Source of the DNA: JASHVB01 sp049522565
GTDB taxonomy: Bacteria; Pseudomonadota; Alphaproteobacteria; Acetobacterales; Acetobacteraceae
Assembly (NCBI GenBank): GCA_049522565.1
Contig: JBEKNT010000359.1
Location: 1 to 7,291, forward strand
Length of the DNA: 7,291 nucleotides
Direction of reading: 5' to 3'
The translations under genes and the position numbers were made by a program. Under the pieces are notes generated by a model. The model was not told where the DNA came from. It searched no databases and saw only the letters and a list, made by a program, of their open reading frames with translations. The stretch's first letter is position 1. Every line of letters starts with the position of its first letter. Shown piece by piece: positions 1 to 5,626 of the stretch.

Positions 1-1090
1 CAGGCAGACGGTGTGCGACGGCCGCCAACGGCAGTGCGTCCGCGCCGTAGAGCATCCCTTCCGCACGATGCCCGTCGGTCAGGGACACGCGATAGGCAAG
101 CTGTCCGAGGGCGAAACTCCTGTGGGGCAGCGATGCTCCGACCAGCGAAGGCACCAGGAAAGCCATGGCGGCGACCGGGTTGGTCAGCAACCGCACCGGG
201 GGACACGGGGCGTTCAGGCGTTGCAGCACAAGCGCCGTCGTCGGGATTGCGCCACAGGCAAGCAAGACGCGCTGACCGGTCAATGTGCTGCGAACGCCGC
301 GCTCTTCCACTTCGACCCCCGGTCGGTCGGCCGCCGGCAGCAAGCGCCGAGCGCGCGCCCCTGGCCGATGGGTGAAATGGGGAAACCCGCGGAGGGCGGG
401 AATCTCCTGGCTGCTGGCGTAGATGCTGCCCTGATGGCAGCCCCAAAGGCAGAGACCACAATTGACGCAAGCGCCACGCCCGTCCCGTTGCTCCATCAGG
501 ACGGCGTTGGTCGCGGCCTCCAGCTCCACGCCGGCCGGCAGCGTCCGCTTGCCCGCCGCGTCCAGCACGCGCTGCAAAGGGGGTGTGAGCTTTGGTCCGT
601 GCGTGTGCGAGGCTTTGGACTGGTCATCAAGTACGCTCACGCCGATCCGCCGCTTGACGAATTCGTAGGACGGCATGAGCTCGCTGCGGGGAAACGGGAA
701 GCCGCGCAGATCATCCTCATCGTAAACGGCAGCCACGGCGCCCCAGACATTCGACAGGCCGCCCGCGCTCAGGCAGCCGAAGACCAGGAAGTCCTGCGCC
801 GAGACCCCGATGGACTCGGCGTAGCCTGCGAGCGCCGCACGGGTGAGCGGTGTGGTGAGCTTCGGCGAGATGTCGCCCATGGCCGCGAGACCGCCGAGAT
901 CAGCGCCGAATTGGGCTGACCAGCGGTTCGGATCGCTGCGGAGCGCGGTTATGTCGCCAGGCGGCGGCGACGGAAGCGGATCTGCGGGCGAGGCGTCGAT
1001 CATCACCACCGCGACGCCCGCCTGAAGCAGCGGCCAGGCAGCGCTCACCCCGGCCGGGCCGCTGCCGACAATGATGACCGGCTCAGTCAA
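1..1090 (-). CDS. GMC-family FAD-dependent oxidoreductase with tetracysteine motif (3' end beyond window)
   Basis: A reading frame of 363 codons stays open to the left edge, so the C-terminus is missing; GMC enzymes usually run to about 500-560 residues. An N-terminal dinucleotide-binding loop, VGSGPAG (residues 8-14), is followed by an acidic residue at the second strand (VVMIDA, 28-33). A GGLSNVWGA stretch (110-118) matches the FAD-contacting GGxSxxWG region of the family, and LLACGAIPTTALVL (277-290) matches the GMC AGAxxTPxLL signature. A CVNCGLCLWGC motif (Cys208, 211, 214, 218) has the spacing of a cluster-binding or structural tetracysteine site. GMC enzymes oxidise alcohols or sugars with FAD; the substrate here is unknown. 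The start is inferred as TTG at 1090, since no ATG or GTG lies nearby upstream in frame. It overlaps the stop of the upstream reductase, suggesting translational coupling. The catalytic His region would lie in the missing part. Confidence 0.85.
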   Translation of the reverse strand, partial: MTEPVIIVGSGPAGVSAAWPLLQAGVAVVMIDASPADPLPSPPPGDITALRSDPNRWSAQFGADLGGLAAMGDISPKLTTPLTRAALAGYAESIGVSAQDFLVFGCLSAGGLSNVWGAVAAVYDEDDLRGFPFPRSELMPSYEFVKRRIGVSVLDDQSKASHTHGPKLTPPLQRVLDAAGKRTLPAGVELEAATNAVLMEQRDGRGACVNCGLCLWGCHQGSIYASSQEIPALRGFPHFTHRPGARARRLLPAADRPGVEVEERGVRSTLTGQRVLLACGAIPTTALVLQRLNAPCPPVRLLTNPVAAMAFLVPSLVGASLPHRSFALGQLAYRVSLTDGHRAEGMLYGADALPLAAVAHRLP

Positions 1091-2364
1091 TGTCCGCGGC
1101 CAACTCGCCCGGCAGTAGCAATACGGAGCGGCAATAGGACCACGTCGAGCGCGACGTCATAGGCAAGGATGGCGAGGCTTGTTGCTCTGCTGCCCTTGGT
1201 GAGCGCGCGCTCACCCTCCGGACTTGCCTCGGCGAGGGCCATCGCGAGCGCAAGACGCTGCGCCAGGGGCGCGCCGGCAGTGCGCGGTTCGACAAGCCTC
1301 AACAGCCTCGGAACACGGCGCAGCAGGCCGCTCAGCGGTAACGGTCCTGCGCCATCGACAGCCCTGACATAGCGGGCGAGCAAAGGGCGGCCAGGTCGTG
1401 AACGCAGGACATAGGCAAGCAGGGCGCGGCCTTCCGCCAGCATCGCCCTGCGACTCGCGGGTTCGCGGCGGAGCTGTTCGGTGAGTGGCGCGACCGTCAG
1501 GTCCAACGCCCGCAGATGCGCCTCGCAGTTCATGGGTCGTGTGCCGGCGAGGCCGAGTATGCGCTCACGATCGGGTTTCGGACCGACCGGCAGCCGGCCA
1601 AGGATGTCGCAAGCGAGCAGGGCGAAGCGCAGAGGGATGGGTAGGATGCGCAGACGACGACCGTGCAGTTCCTGGGCCAGGCTGCGCAGGAAGGTGCCAA
1701 ACGGTAGGCCCGACGGTCCAGCCAGGCCCGACCAACCGCCCCCCGTTCCAGCCGCGAGGCGGAGCAATCCCTCGCACACCTCGTCGAGATGAATCGGCTG
1801 CACCTCACGCCAAGGATCGATCATCGGCAGCACTGGCAGCCGCGCCGTGAGCTTGCTGAGCAAGCCGAACATGGCACGCGGCGGGCCGCCATACACCAGC
1901 CCGACCCGCGCCGACACTTCACTGTCCCCCTGCAGCAATTGCTCGATGCGCCACTTGACGCGTCCATAGACATTCGCTGCATCGGCGCGTGCCGATTGCG
2001 AGGAGACGAAGACGAAGCGCCCCAGTCCTGCTGCGCGGCAGGCATCGAGTAGAACGCGGGTTCCTTCGAGATTCAGGGTTCCTTCGGCCGGACCAGGCTT
2101 GGTGTCCGACCAATCATGGGCAAGGTGAACCAGCACCTGCCGGGCCGCCGGCACGGTCGGATGGAGCGCCGTCGGCGGCAGCGGCGCGCCCAGAACCCAT
2201 GGGACCTTGCGAACCTGATCCTGCGGCCCTTCTGGTCGCCGCGACAGAACGGTAATGGACCAGCCCTGCGCGCGGGCACGGGCCACAAGCTGCGAACCAA
2301 TATAGCCGTCGGCACCGGTCAGGATCAGGTGGCGATCACCGCCCGTGAAGGTCTGCCTGGCCAT
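1087..2364 (-). CDS. Atypical short-chain dehydrogenase / NAD-dependent epimerase-like protein with C-terminal extension
   Basis: The 425-residue product begins with a Rossmann nucleotide-binding loop, TGADGYIG (16-23), typical of extended or atypical SDR enzymes. A serine-rich strand, FVFVSSQSAR (117-126), and YGRVK (Tyr133, Lys137) supply the Ser-Tyr-Lys catalytic set. VQPIHLDEVCEGLLRL (188-203) matches the conserved substrate-domain segment of nucleotide-sugar epimerases. It probably binds NAD(P) and acts on a nucleotide sugar, sugar or lipid-linked substrate in the cytoplasm; the substrate cannot be read from sequence. SDR homology appears to end near residue 310. The remaining ~115 residues are Arg/Leu-rich and finish with a hydrophobic stretch (about 396-415) that I do not recognise. 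The ATG at 2364 has only weak ribosome-binding signals upstream (GGAGAG is too distant, TAGG is close). It overlaps the downstream GMC gene and follows the glycosyltransferase on the same strand. Confidence 0.87.
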   Translation of the reverse strand: MARQTFTGGDRHLILTGADGYIGSQLVARARAQGWSITVLSRRPEGPQDQVRKVPWVLGAPLPPTALHPTVPAARQVLVHLAHDWSDTKPGPAEGTLNLEGTRVLLDACRAAGLGRFVFVSSQSARADAANVYGRVKWRIEQLLQGDSEVSARVGLVYGGPPRAMFGLLSKLTARLPVLPMIDPWREVQPIHLDEVCEGLLRLAAGTGGGWSGLAGPSGLPFGTFLRSLAQELHGRRLRILPIPLRFALLACDILGRLPVGPKPDRERILGLAGTRPMNCEAHLRALDLTVAPLTEQLRREPASRRAMLAEGRALLAYVLRSRPGRPLLARYVRAVDGAGPLPLSGLLRRVPRLLRLVEPRTAGAPLAQRLALAMALAEASPEGERALTKGSRATSLAILAYDVALDVVLLPLRIATAGRVGRGH

Positions 2365-2576
2365 CGCCTACACCAGTCTCTCCATACCGAGTCCTGAGAC
2401 CGGGACCCGGCCATCAGCCCAATGCCATACCACGAATACGAGAAACCGGCGTGTTCTGCTTCGCAGCGACATCGCTGTGCTGGCTGCCGGATTTTCTCGC
2501 GCAATCACTCAATCAGCGAAAGTCGGGCGCTGAGGCGGGCCAACGGATGCAGCGATACAATCGGGCAGCCCTCAGG

Positions 2577-3608
2577 TCAGCGCAGCAGCCGTCGCATCAT
2601 CGGGCTGACGCCAGGCATGACAGGCAACAGCGTCCTGGGCAGGAACGGGATACGCAGGAACGGCAGCACCAGCGCCATCACGATCCGCGCCTTCCGCTTA
2701 TGGCGGCGTGACACGAAGACCAGGTTGTCCAGGGCAGTTCGGACCGCCTTCCGATCGCCATAGCGCAGCGCGTTGGTGTATTCGCGGACGAACGCTGGGA
2801 AGAAGCGCGGCGCAAGGAAGTCCCGGGCAAAGTACCGATCCCGCCTGGGGTCGTCGGGAAATTCACTCAGCAGCTTGCGGAAGTACAGCATCCGGCTGGC
2901 TGCCATCCGCGGCGAGTAGGATGAGCTCTGCGAATAGATGCGCCAGCGCGCCAGGCCCTCGTCGATGTAAAAATTGTCGTAGCCGGCGAGGAAGATGCGG
3001 CGGAACAGGTCGTCATCCTCGTAGCCGGACAGCGTTTCGTCGAAGCCGCCCACCTCCTCGAATGCCTTGCGCGAGACCAGCGATGCCGAGGGCAGCACGA
3101 ACATGTCCATCGCCAGGCAGCCGAACAGATCCCGCTTCGGGTTCGGCAACGGCAGAAACCGCAGGCAGCAGCGGGCGATGAGCCGGCCGGCCTCGTCGAT
3201 CTCATCGAGGTTGCTGTAGACCCACCCCAGTTCCCGCTCGGAATTGAGCAGAAACGGCCTGACCAGTTGCTCCAGGTGATTGGGGTACCAGATGTCATCC
3301 TGATCGAGCAAGGCGATCAACTCGCTGGTGGTGTGGGCCACCCCGAAATTGCGCGCCGACGACTGGCCGCCGTTCGGCTTGTGCAGCAACCGGACCGGGT
3401 AGCGGGCGGCCAGTTCCTCGACGAACTGCGGCCCGTCATCGGTCGAGCCGTCGTTCACGACAACGATCTCGGCCGGCTGGAGGCGCTGGGCAAACACGCT
3501 ATCAAGCGCCTGACCGATATACTTTGCCCCGTTGTACAGGGGAATAATCACAGCGATCCGCGGCGACCCCGGCTGAAATCTGTTGTCTGTCAACGATTCC
3601 GGCGCCAC
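2577..3608 (-). CDS. Family 2 glycosyltransferase (GT-A fold)
   Basis: This is a clear GT2 enzyme that would transfer a sugar from a nucleotide-sugar donor to an acceptor on the cytoplasmic side. Using the GTG at 3608 gives 343 residues. Family marks are the first strand VIIPLYNG (20-27), the nucleotide-binding VVVNDGSTD (49-57), a metal-binding acidic motif LLDQDDIW (100-107) and a GGFDE (187-191) plus EDDDLFRR (197-204) block, which carries the likely catalytic base. The C-terminal ~80 residues are basic with short hydrophobic stretches, which could hold it at the membrane, but there is no polytopic domain. GTG at 3635 is also in frame and would add nine residues. I prefer 3608 because AAGGGGG sits five bases before it, while 3635 has no purine-rich site. 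It runs in the same direction as the epimerase and GMC genes, consistent with glycan or glycolipid assembly. Donor and acceptor are unknown. Confidence 0.92.
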   Translation of the reverse strand: MAPESLTDNRFQPGSPRIAVIIPLYNGAKYIGQALDSVFAQRLQPAEIVVVNDGSTDDGPQFVEELAARYPVRLLHKPNGGQSSARNFGVAHTTSELIALLDQDDIWYPNHLEQLVRPFLLNSERELGWVYSNLDEIDEAGRLIARCCLRFLPLPNPKRDLFGCLAMDMFVLPSASLVSRKAFEEVGGFDETLSGYEDDDLFRRIFLAGYDNFYIDEGLARWRIYSQSSSYSPRMAASRMLYFRKLLSEFPDDPRRDRYFARDFLAPRFFPAFVREYTNALRYGDRKAVRTALDNLVFVSRRHKRKARIVMALVLPFLRIPFLPRTLLPVMPGVSPMMRRLLR

Positions 3609-3613
3609 TGACG

Positions 3614-3620
3614 CCCCCTT
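3614..3620 (-). promoter_or_regulatory. Ribosome binding site deciding the glycosyltransferase start
   Basis: On the minus strand AAGGGGG is followed by CGTCA and then GTG at 3608. It can pair along its length with the 16S rRNA 3' end, using one G-U wobble. The alternative GTG at 3635 is preceded by GCAATAACAT, which has no such pairing. This favours the shorter protein. Confidence 0.55.
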
Positions 3621-3810
3621 TTCATGGTCAGGCACATGTTATTGCGAGCCTTGGTTTCATAGCCCAAGCCCGACTTGTGCGACAGCAAAAAAGACACCGA
3701 TCCGTCCGGGTAAACGGCCTGATAAATAACGGAGGCGTCCGGCATCCCGCGCCGACAACGAAAAGGCGAAATCCTCGCCGGCAATCCGTTCGAAAGTTGT
3801 CCGAAGGTGC

Positions 3811-3839
3811 CTTATACTAGGCGCCCGAAACACTGACTC
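3811..3839 (-). promoter_or_regulatory. Possible promoter for the glycosyltransferase
   Basis: On the minus strand a good -10 match, TATAAG (3811-3816), lies 17 bases after a weak -35, GAGTCA (3834-3839). Transcription would start near 3804 and leave about 195 untranslated bases before the GTG at 3608. The -35 matches the sigma-70 consensus at only three of six positions, so this is tentative. Confidence 0.25.
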
Positions 3840-3852
3840 TCGCATGGTTGGC

Positions 3853-3962
3853 ACGGTCCGCCTCAACTCGTCATGGCCGGGCTTGACCCGGCCATCTATC
3901 GCGGCACTGCGGCTGCATAGATGGCCGGGTCAGGCCCGACCATGACGGCTGGGACGGACCGT
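3853..3962. repeat. REP/BIME-like nested palindromic element
   Basis: Two long inverted arms face each other across a 17-base spacer. The inner 31 bases of each arm (3869-3899 and 3917-3947) agree at 29 positions. The arms also share an outer ACGGTCCG block (3853-3860 and its complement 3955-3962), separated from the core by a poorly matched stretch. Each arm is itself a palindrome: the left one has ATGGCCGGG and CCCGGCCAT around five bases. The element could therefore fold as one long hairpin or as two short ones. Repeats with this GGCCGGG core are, from memory, widespread and intergenic in alphaproteobacterial genomes. It begins about 25 bases past the CHAP gene stop, so in the transcript it could act as a terminator or mRNA-stabilising hairpin. 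No transposase lies beside it. Confidence 0.8.
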
Positions 3963-3987
3963 ACGTCAATCTTTCGGACGGTTGGTA

Positions 3988-4809
3988 TTACTTGCGATCG
4001 ATCGCGCCGACCGGCAGCGCCTGAGAAAGACGCAGATCGATCCCGTGGCCTGCCGGCAGCGCCGATGGCAGCGCCGGGGCCTGGGCGACCTCCTCGAAGG
4101 TCTGCCACGGGCGTTCGGCCACCGGCCGCAGGTCGCGCGGCGCCGGGTTCAGCGTCGGCTGCGGCGCCGGCGCGCCGGCGGCAGCCACCTCCACACCGCT
4201 ATCCGGGCGGTCGTAGATGAAACCATAGGTCGGATACACGCTGCCGAAATCGCCACTGCGCCCCAGCCCGACCCGCACCGCCGACCAGTCGTTGGCCTCG
4301 GACACGTCCACCACCGGGACGTTGTGGGCGATGCCGCCATGCATCCCCGGGCCCCACCAATTGGCATGGTCGATCTCGACCTCGCGGGCATTGACGATGC
4401 GGGCCACCACGGCGACATGGCCCAGCCGCATGTGCGGGTTGGACCGGAAGGCGAGCACACTGCCCGGCTCCGGCACCCGGCCCCTGGCATATACCCCCGC
4501 CGCGTGATCCCACCACTGCCAGGCATTGCCGGCCAGCGAGATGCCGGAGTCACTGCGCGCGAACGGAACGCAGGAAATACCACCGCCACGCGCCGCCCGC
4601 CGCCATTTGGTGGCGGCAATTTTGCCGTGCAGGGCGAGGCGCACGCCACGCTGCGAGACCGCCGAGGCATGGTGAGCGAAGCTATCGTGAGATCCCGATC
4701 TACCCCGGGAGGTGACGGAAGCGAGGGCGTCGTGAGCGACGGCGGAGCTACAAAACGTCAGAATCGATCCCAATAGGAGCGTCTTCGCGCCGGTTCCCCG
4801 CACCCGCAT
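3988..4809 (-). CDS. Secreted CHAP-domain cysteine amidase/peptidase
   Basis: The 273-residue product starts with a classical signal peptide: basic MRVRGTGAK, a hydrophobic LLLGSILTF core and a probable AVA|HD cleavage after residue 25. The CHAP domain spans about residues 72-175. It has the nucleophile in ISCVPFAR (Cys80), the His in LGHVAVVARI (His131) and the third polar residue in IDHANWW (Asn150). CHAP enzymes cut amide bonds in peptidoglycan peptides, so export to the periplasm and a role in wall remodelling fit. Roughly the last 65 residues are Pro/Ala-rich and low in complexity, with no recognisable wall-binding module. ATG at 4809 is chosen because GGGGGA lies eight bases upstream and the signal peptide follows at once. 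An in-frame ATG at 4941 would add 44 residues before the signal peptide and has no ribosome binding site. The gene stands alone between a palindromic repeat and a hairpin-rich spacer. Confidence 0.88.
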   Translation of the reverse strand: MRVRGTGAKTLLLGSILTFCSSAVAHDALASVTSRGRSGSHDSFAHHASAVSQRGVRLALHGKIAATKWRRAARGGGISCVPFARSDSGISLAGNAWQWWDHAAGVYARGRVPEPGSVLAFRSNPHMRLGHVAVVARIVNAREVEIDHANWWGPGMHGGIAHNVPVVDVSEANDWSAVRVGLGRSGDFGSVYPTYGFIYDRPDSGVEVAAAGAPAPQPTLNPAPRDLRPVAERPWQTFEEVAQAPALPSALPAGHGIDLRLSQALPVGAIDRK

Positions 4810-4837
4810 CGGCCTAGTCCCCCGGTTTATTGCCCAG

Positions 4838-4861
4838 CCCTGATCTGCGGTAGCATCAGGG
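4838..4861. promoter_or_regulatory. Inverted repeat ahead of the CHAP gene
   Basis: Perfect 7-base arms CCCTGAT (4838-4844) and ATCAGGG (4855-4861) flank ten bases. The repeat ends 28 bases before the CHAP ATG. It could be a dimeric regulator's operator or a leader hairpin; nothing in the window identifies a cognate regulator. Confidence 0.35.
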
Positions 4862-4900
4862 TTGCAATGATGGCAATCCAGGGCGTGCGCCGTTTCGCTG

Positions 4901-4930
4901 ACAGGCCGCCACTTTGTTAAAGCGGCCTGT
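4901..4930. promoter_or_regulatory. Inverted repeat abutting a DnaA box
   Basis: Perfect 9-base arms ACAGGCCGC (4901-4909) and GCGGCCTGT (4922-4930) flank 12 bases that can extend the stem by a further TTT/AAA pairing past a bulge. It lies about 90-120 bases before the CHAP start. Its right arm shares three bases with the DnaA box. An operator or a transcript hairpin are both possible. Confidence 0.4.
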
Positions 4931-4936
4931 GGATAA
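4928..4936 (-). promoter_or_regulatory. Perfect consensus DnaA box
   Basis: The minus strand reads TTATCCACA, an exact match to the TTATNCACA DnaA-binding consensus. I found no second perfect copy in the window, and the nearest weak resemblance, CTATTCACC near 4969, has two mismatches. There is no cluster, strongly AT-rich unwinding region or replication gene, so an origin is not supported. A DnaA-responsive promoter or a chance match is more likely. Confidence 0.35.
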
Positions 4937-5043
4937 GCCATCAGACCGGGAAGAATGTCCTATTCACCAGAAATTGATGCAATTGCGACAAGGTCCGAAT
5001 CGGCCAGACTCCTCTCGCCGCGCCGGCCAACCCGGCTGCCCAG

Positions 5044-5091
5044 GCCCGCACACCGAGTCGGCCGCCGCGAACGGCCGGACTCGGCGCGGGC
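5044..5091 (-). terminator. Hairpin downstream of ridA, possible terminator
   Basis: A 12-base-pair GC-rich stem (5053-5064 with 5072-5084, one bulged base) closes a 7-base loop. After a small internal loop, six more pairs form between GCCCGC (5044-5049) and GCGGGC (5086-5091). It begins about 30 bases past the ridA stop. No run of U follows, so if it ends transcription it does not do so as a classical intrinsic terminator; protection of the mRNA 3' end is an alternative. Confidence 0.4.
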
Positions 5092-5119
5092 ACCGGTCAC
5101 GCATTCGGACGACCGCCTG

Positions 5120-5470
5120 TCACTTGCAGGCCGTCACCATGATCTCGACCAAAATCTCGGGAGCGGCCAACTCCGCCTGGACGCAGGCACGGACCGGAGC
5201 GCCGCCCGGCGGCAGCCACGGCGTCCACAGTTCGTTCATCGCCGCGCGGTCCTTGATGTGCTTCACCCAGATGAGCGCCTGTAGCAGCCGCGTCTTGTCG
5301 GTACCGTGGGTTTCCAGCATCTGGTCGATCTGCTCCAGCACGTCGGCCGTCTGGCCCTTGATGTCCTTGCTGGTGTCGCGCGCCGTGATGCCCGGAAGAT
5401 AAACGAACCCGTGATACTCCACGGCCTTCGACAGAATGCTGCCCGGCGCGGTGCGGATGATCTTGCTCAT
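5120..5470 (-). CDS. RidA/YjgF/YER057c/UK114-family protein
   Basis: The 116-residue product has the usual length and layout of the family, small trimeric cytoplasmic proteins. The best-known member hydrolyses reactive enamine/imine intermediates released by PLP enzymes. Seen here are VEYHGFVYLPGIT (17-29), the helix TADVLEQIDQMLETHG (41-56), the strand LLQALIWVKHIKD (62-74), APVRACVQAEL (91-101) and a closing ILVEIMVTA (106-114). Arg94 occupies the position of the conserved substrate-binding arginine and Glu109 that of the conserved late glutamate, so imine deaminase activity is plausible. Many relatives have other or unknown substrates, so I withhold the gene name ridA. The ATG at 5470 is preceded by AAAGGGGAGG. 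It lies 145 bp downstream of the exporter on the same strand and may share its transcript. Confidence 0.9.
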   Translation of the reverse strand: MSKIIRTAPGSILSKAVEYHGFVYLPGITARDTSKDIKGQTADVLEQIDQMLETHGTDKTRLLQALIWVKHIKDRAAMNELWTPWLPPGGAPVRACVQAELAAPEILVEIMVTACK

Positions 5471-5527
5471 GGCCTCCCCTTTGCCCCTATGCGGTCGGTG
5501 GCGCCGCTTCTAGGCGATGCCGGCCGC

Positions 5528-5626
5528 GCAGGCCAGTGGTTCGTCAGGCCGACGCACCCGGGTTTCCTCAGGCCAATGCATCGCCGGCCAACGCAGCCTC
5601 AAGCCAGGTGCATGCTCAGGCCAGCG
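5528..5626. repeat. Degenerate ~16-bp tandem repeats at the exporter 3' end
   Basis: Six related copies of TCAGGCCA followed by roughly RYGCA (plus strand) begin near 5528, 5544, 5568, 5584, 5599 and 5616. The spacings are 16, 24, 16, 15 and 17 bases. Copies differ at several positions, for example CGGCCAACGCA and AAGCCAGGTGCA. The rightmost copy supplies the exporter's last codons and stop (CTG GCC TGA on the minus strand); the rest are non-coding. They could be a decayed minisatellite or a set of binding half-sites. Confidence 0.5.

Larger units (their letters stand above)
3609..3987. other. Intergenic region between CHAP gene and glycosyltransferase
   Basis: This ~380-bp spacer holds the REP-like palindrome (3853-3962), a possible promoter (3811-3839) and a leader of roughly 200 bases before the glycosyltransferase. 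It is visibly less GC-rich than its neighbours, with A/T runs at 3685-3692 and 3720-3731. Two minus-strand frames are open across parts of it (3657-3866 and 3590-3784). Neither resembles a known protein, and the second overlaps the glycosyltransferase start, so I do not call either a gene. Confidence 0.6.
4810..5119. other. Intergenic region upstream of the CHAP gene
   Basis: This 310-bp spacer contains no gene I can support. From the ridA side it holds a strong hairpin (5044-5091), an AT-richer stretch (about 4960-4990), a DnaA box fused to an inverted repeat (4901-4936) and a second inverted repeat (4838-4861) close to the CHAP start. No -35/-10 pair is convincing. A plus-strand frame from 4955 runs antisense into ridA and looks like a shadow. 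Confidence 0.6.

Noticed and set aside
11..919. Long plus-strand open frame of 302 codons
   Set aside because: It lies wholly antisense to the GMC oxidoreductase, which has clear family motifs. The product is Arg/Gln-rich without recognisable domains, as expected for a shadow frame in GC-rich DNA.
2405..2415. ACCCGGCCATC shared with the REP element at 3886-3896
   Set aside because: Eleven bases without the rest of the palindrome could be chance in GC-rich DNA, so I do not call it a REP remnant.
3657..3866. 69-codon minus-strand frame in the spacer before the glycosyltransferase
   Set aside because: It starts inside the REP-side flank, has no clear ribosome binding site and no recognisable features.
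3982..4776. Plus-strand open frame of 264 codons
   Set aside because: It mirrors the CHAP gene, whose signal peptide and catalytic motifs identify the coding strand.
4810..4941. N-terminal extension of the CHAP protein from ATG 4941
   Set aside because: It would place 44 residues before a textbook signal peptide and has no ribosome binding site; ATG 4809 has GGGGGA at good spacing.
4901..4990. Replication origin
   Set aside because: There is only one perfect DnaA box, no cluster, no strong unwinding region and no replication or partition gene nearby.
4955..5284. Plus-strand frame with ATG in the CHAP-ridA spacer
   Set aside because: It crosses the hairpin and runs antisense into ridA, and the product is Arg/Pro-rich with no family resemblance.
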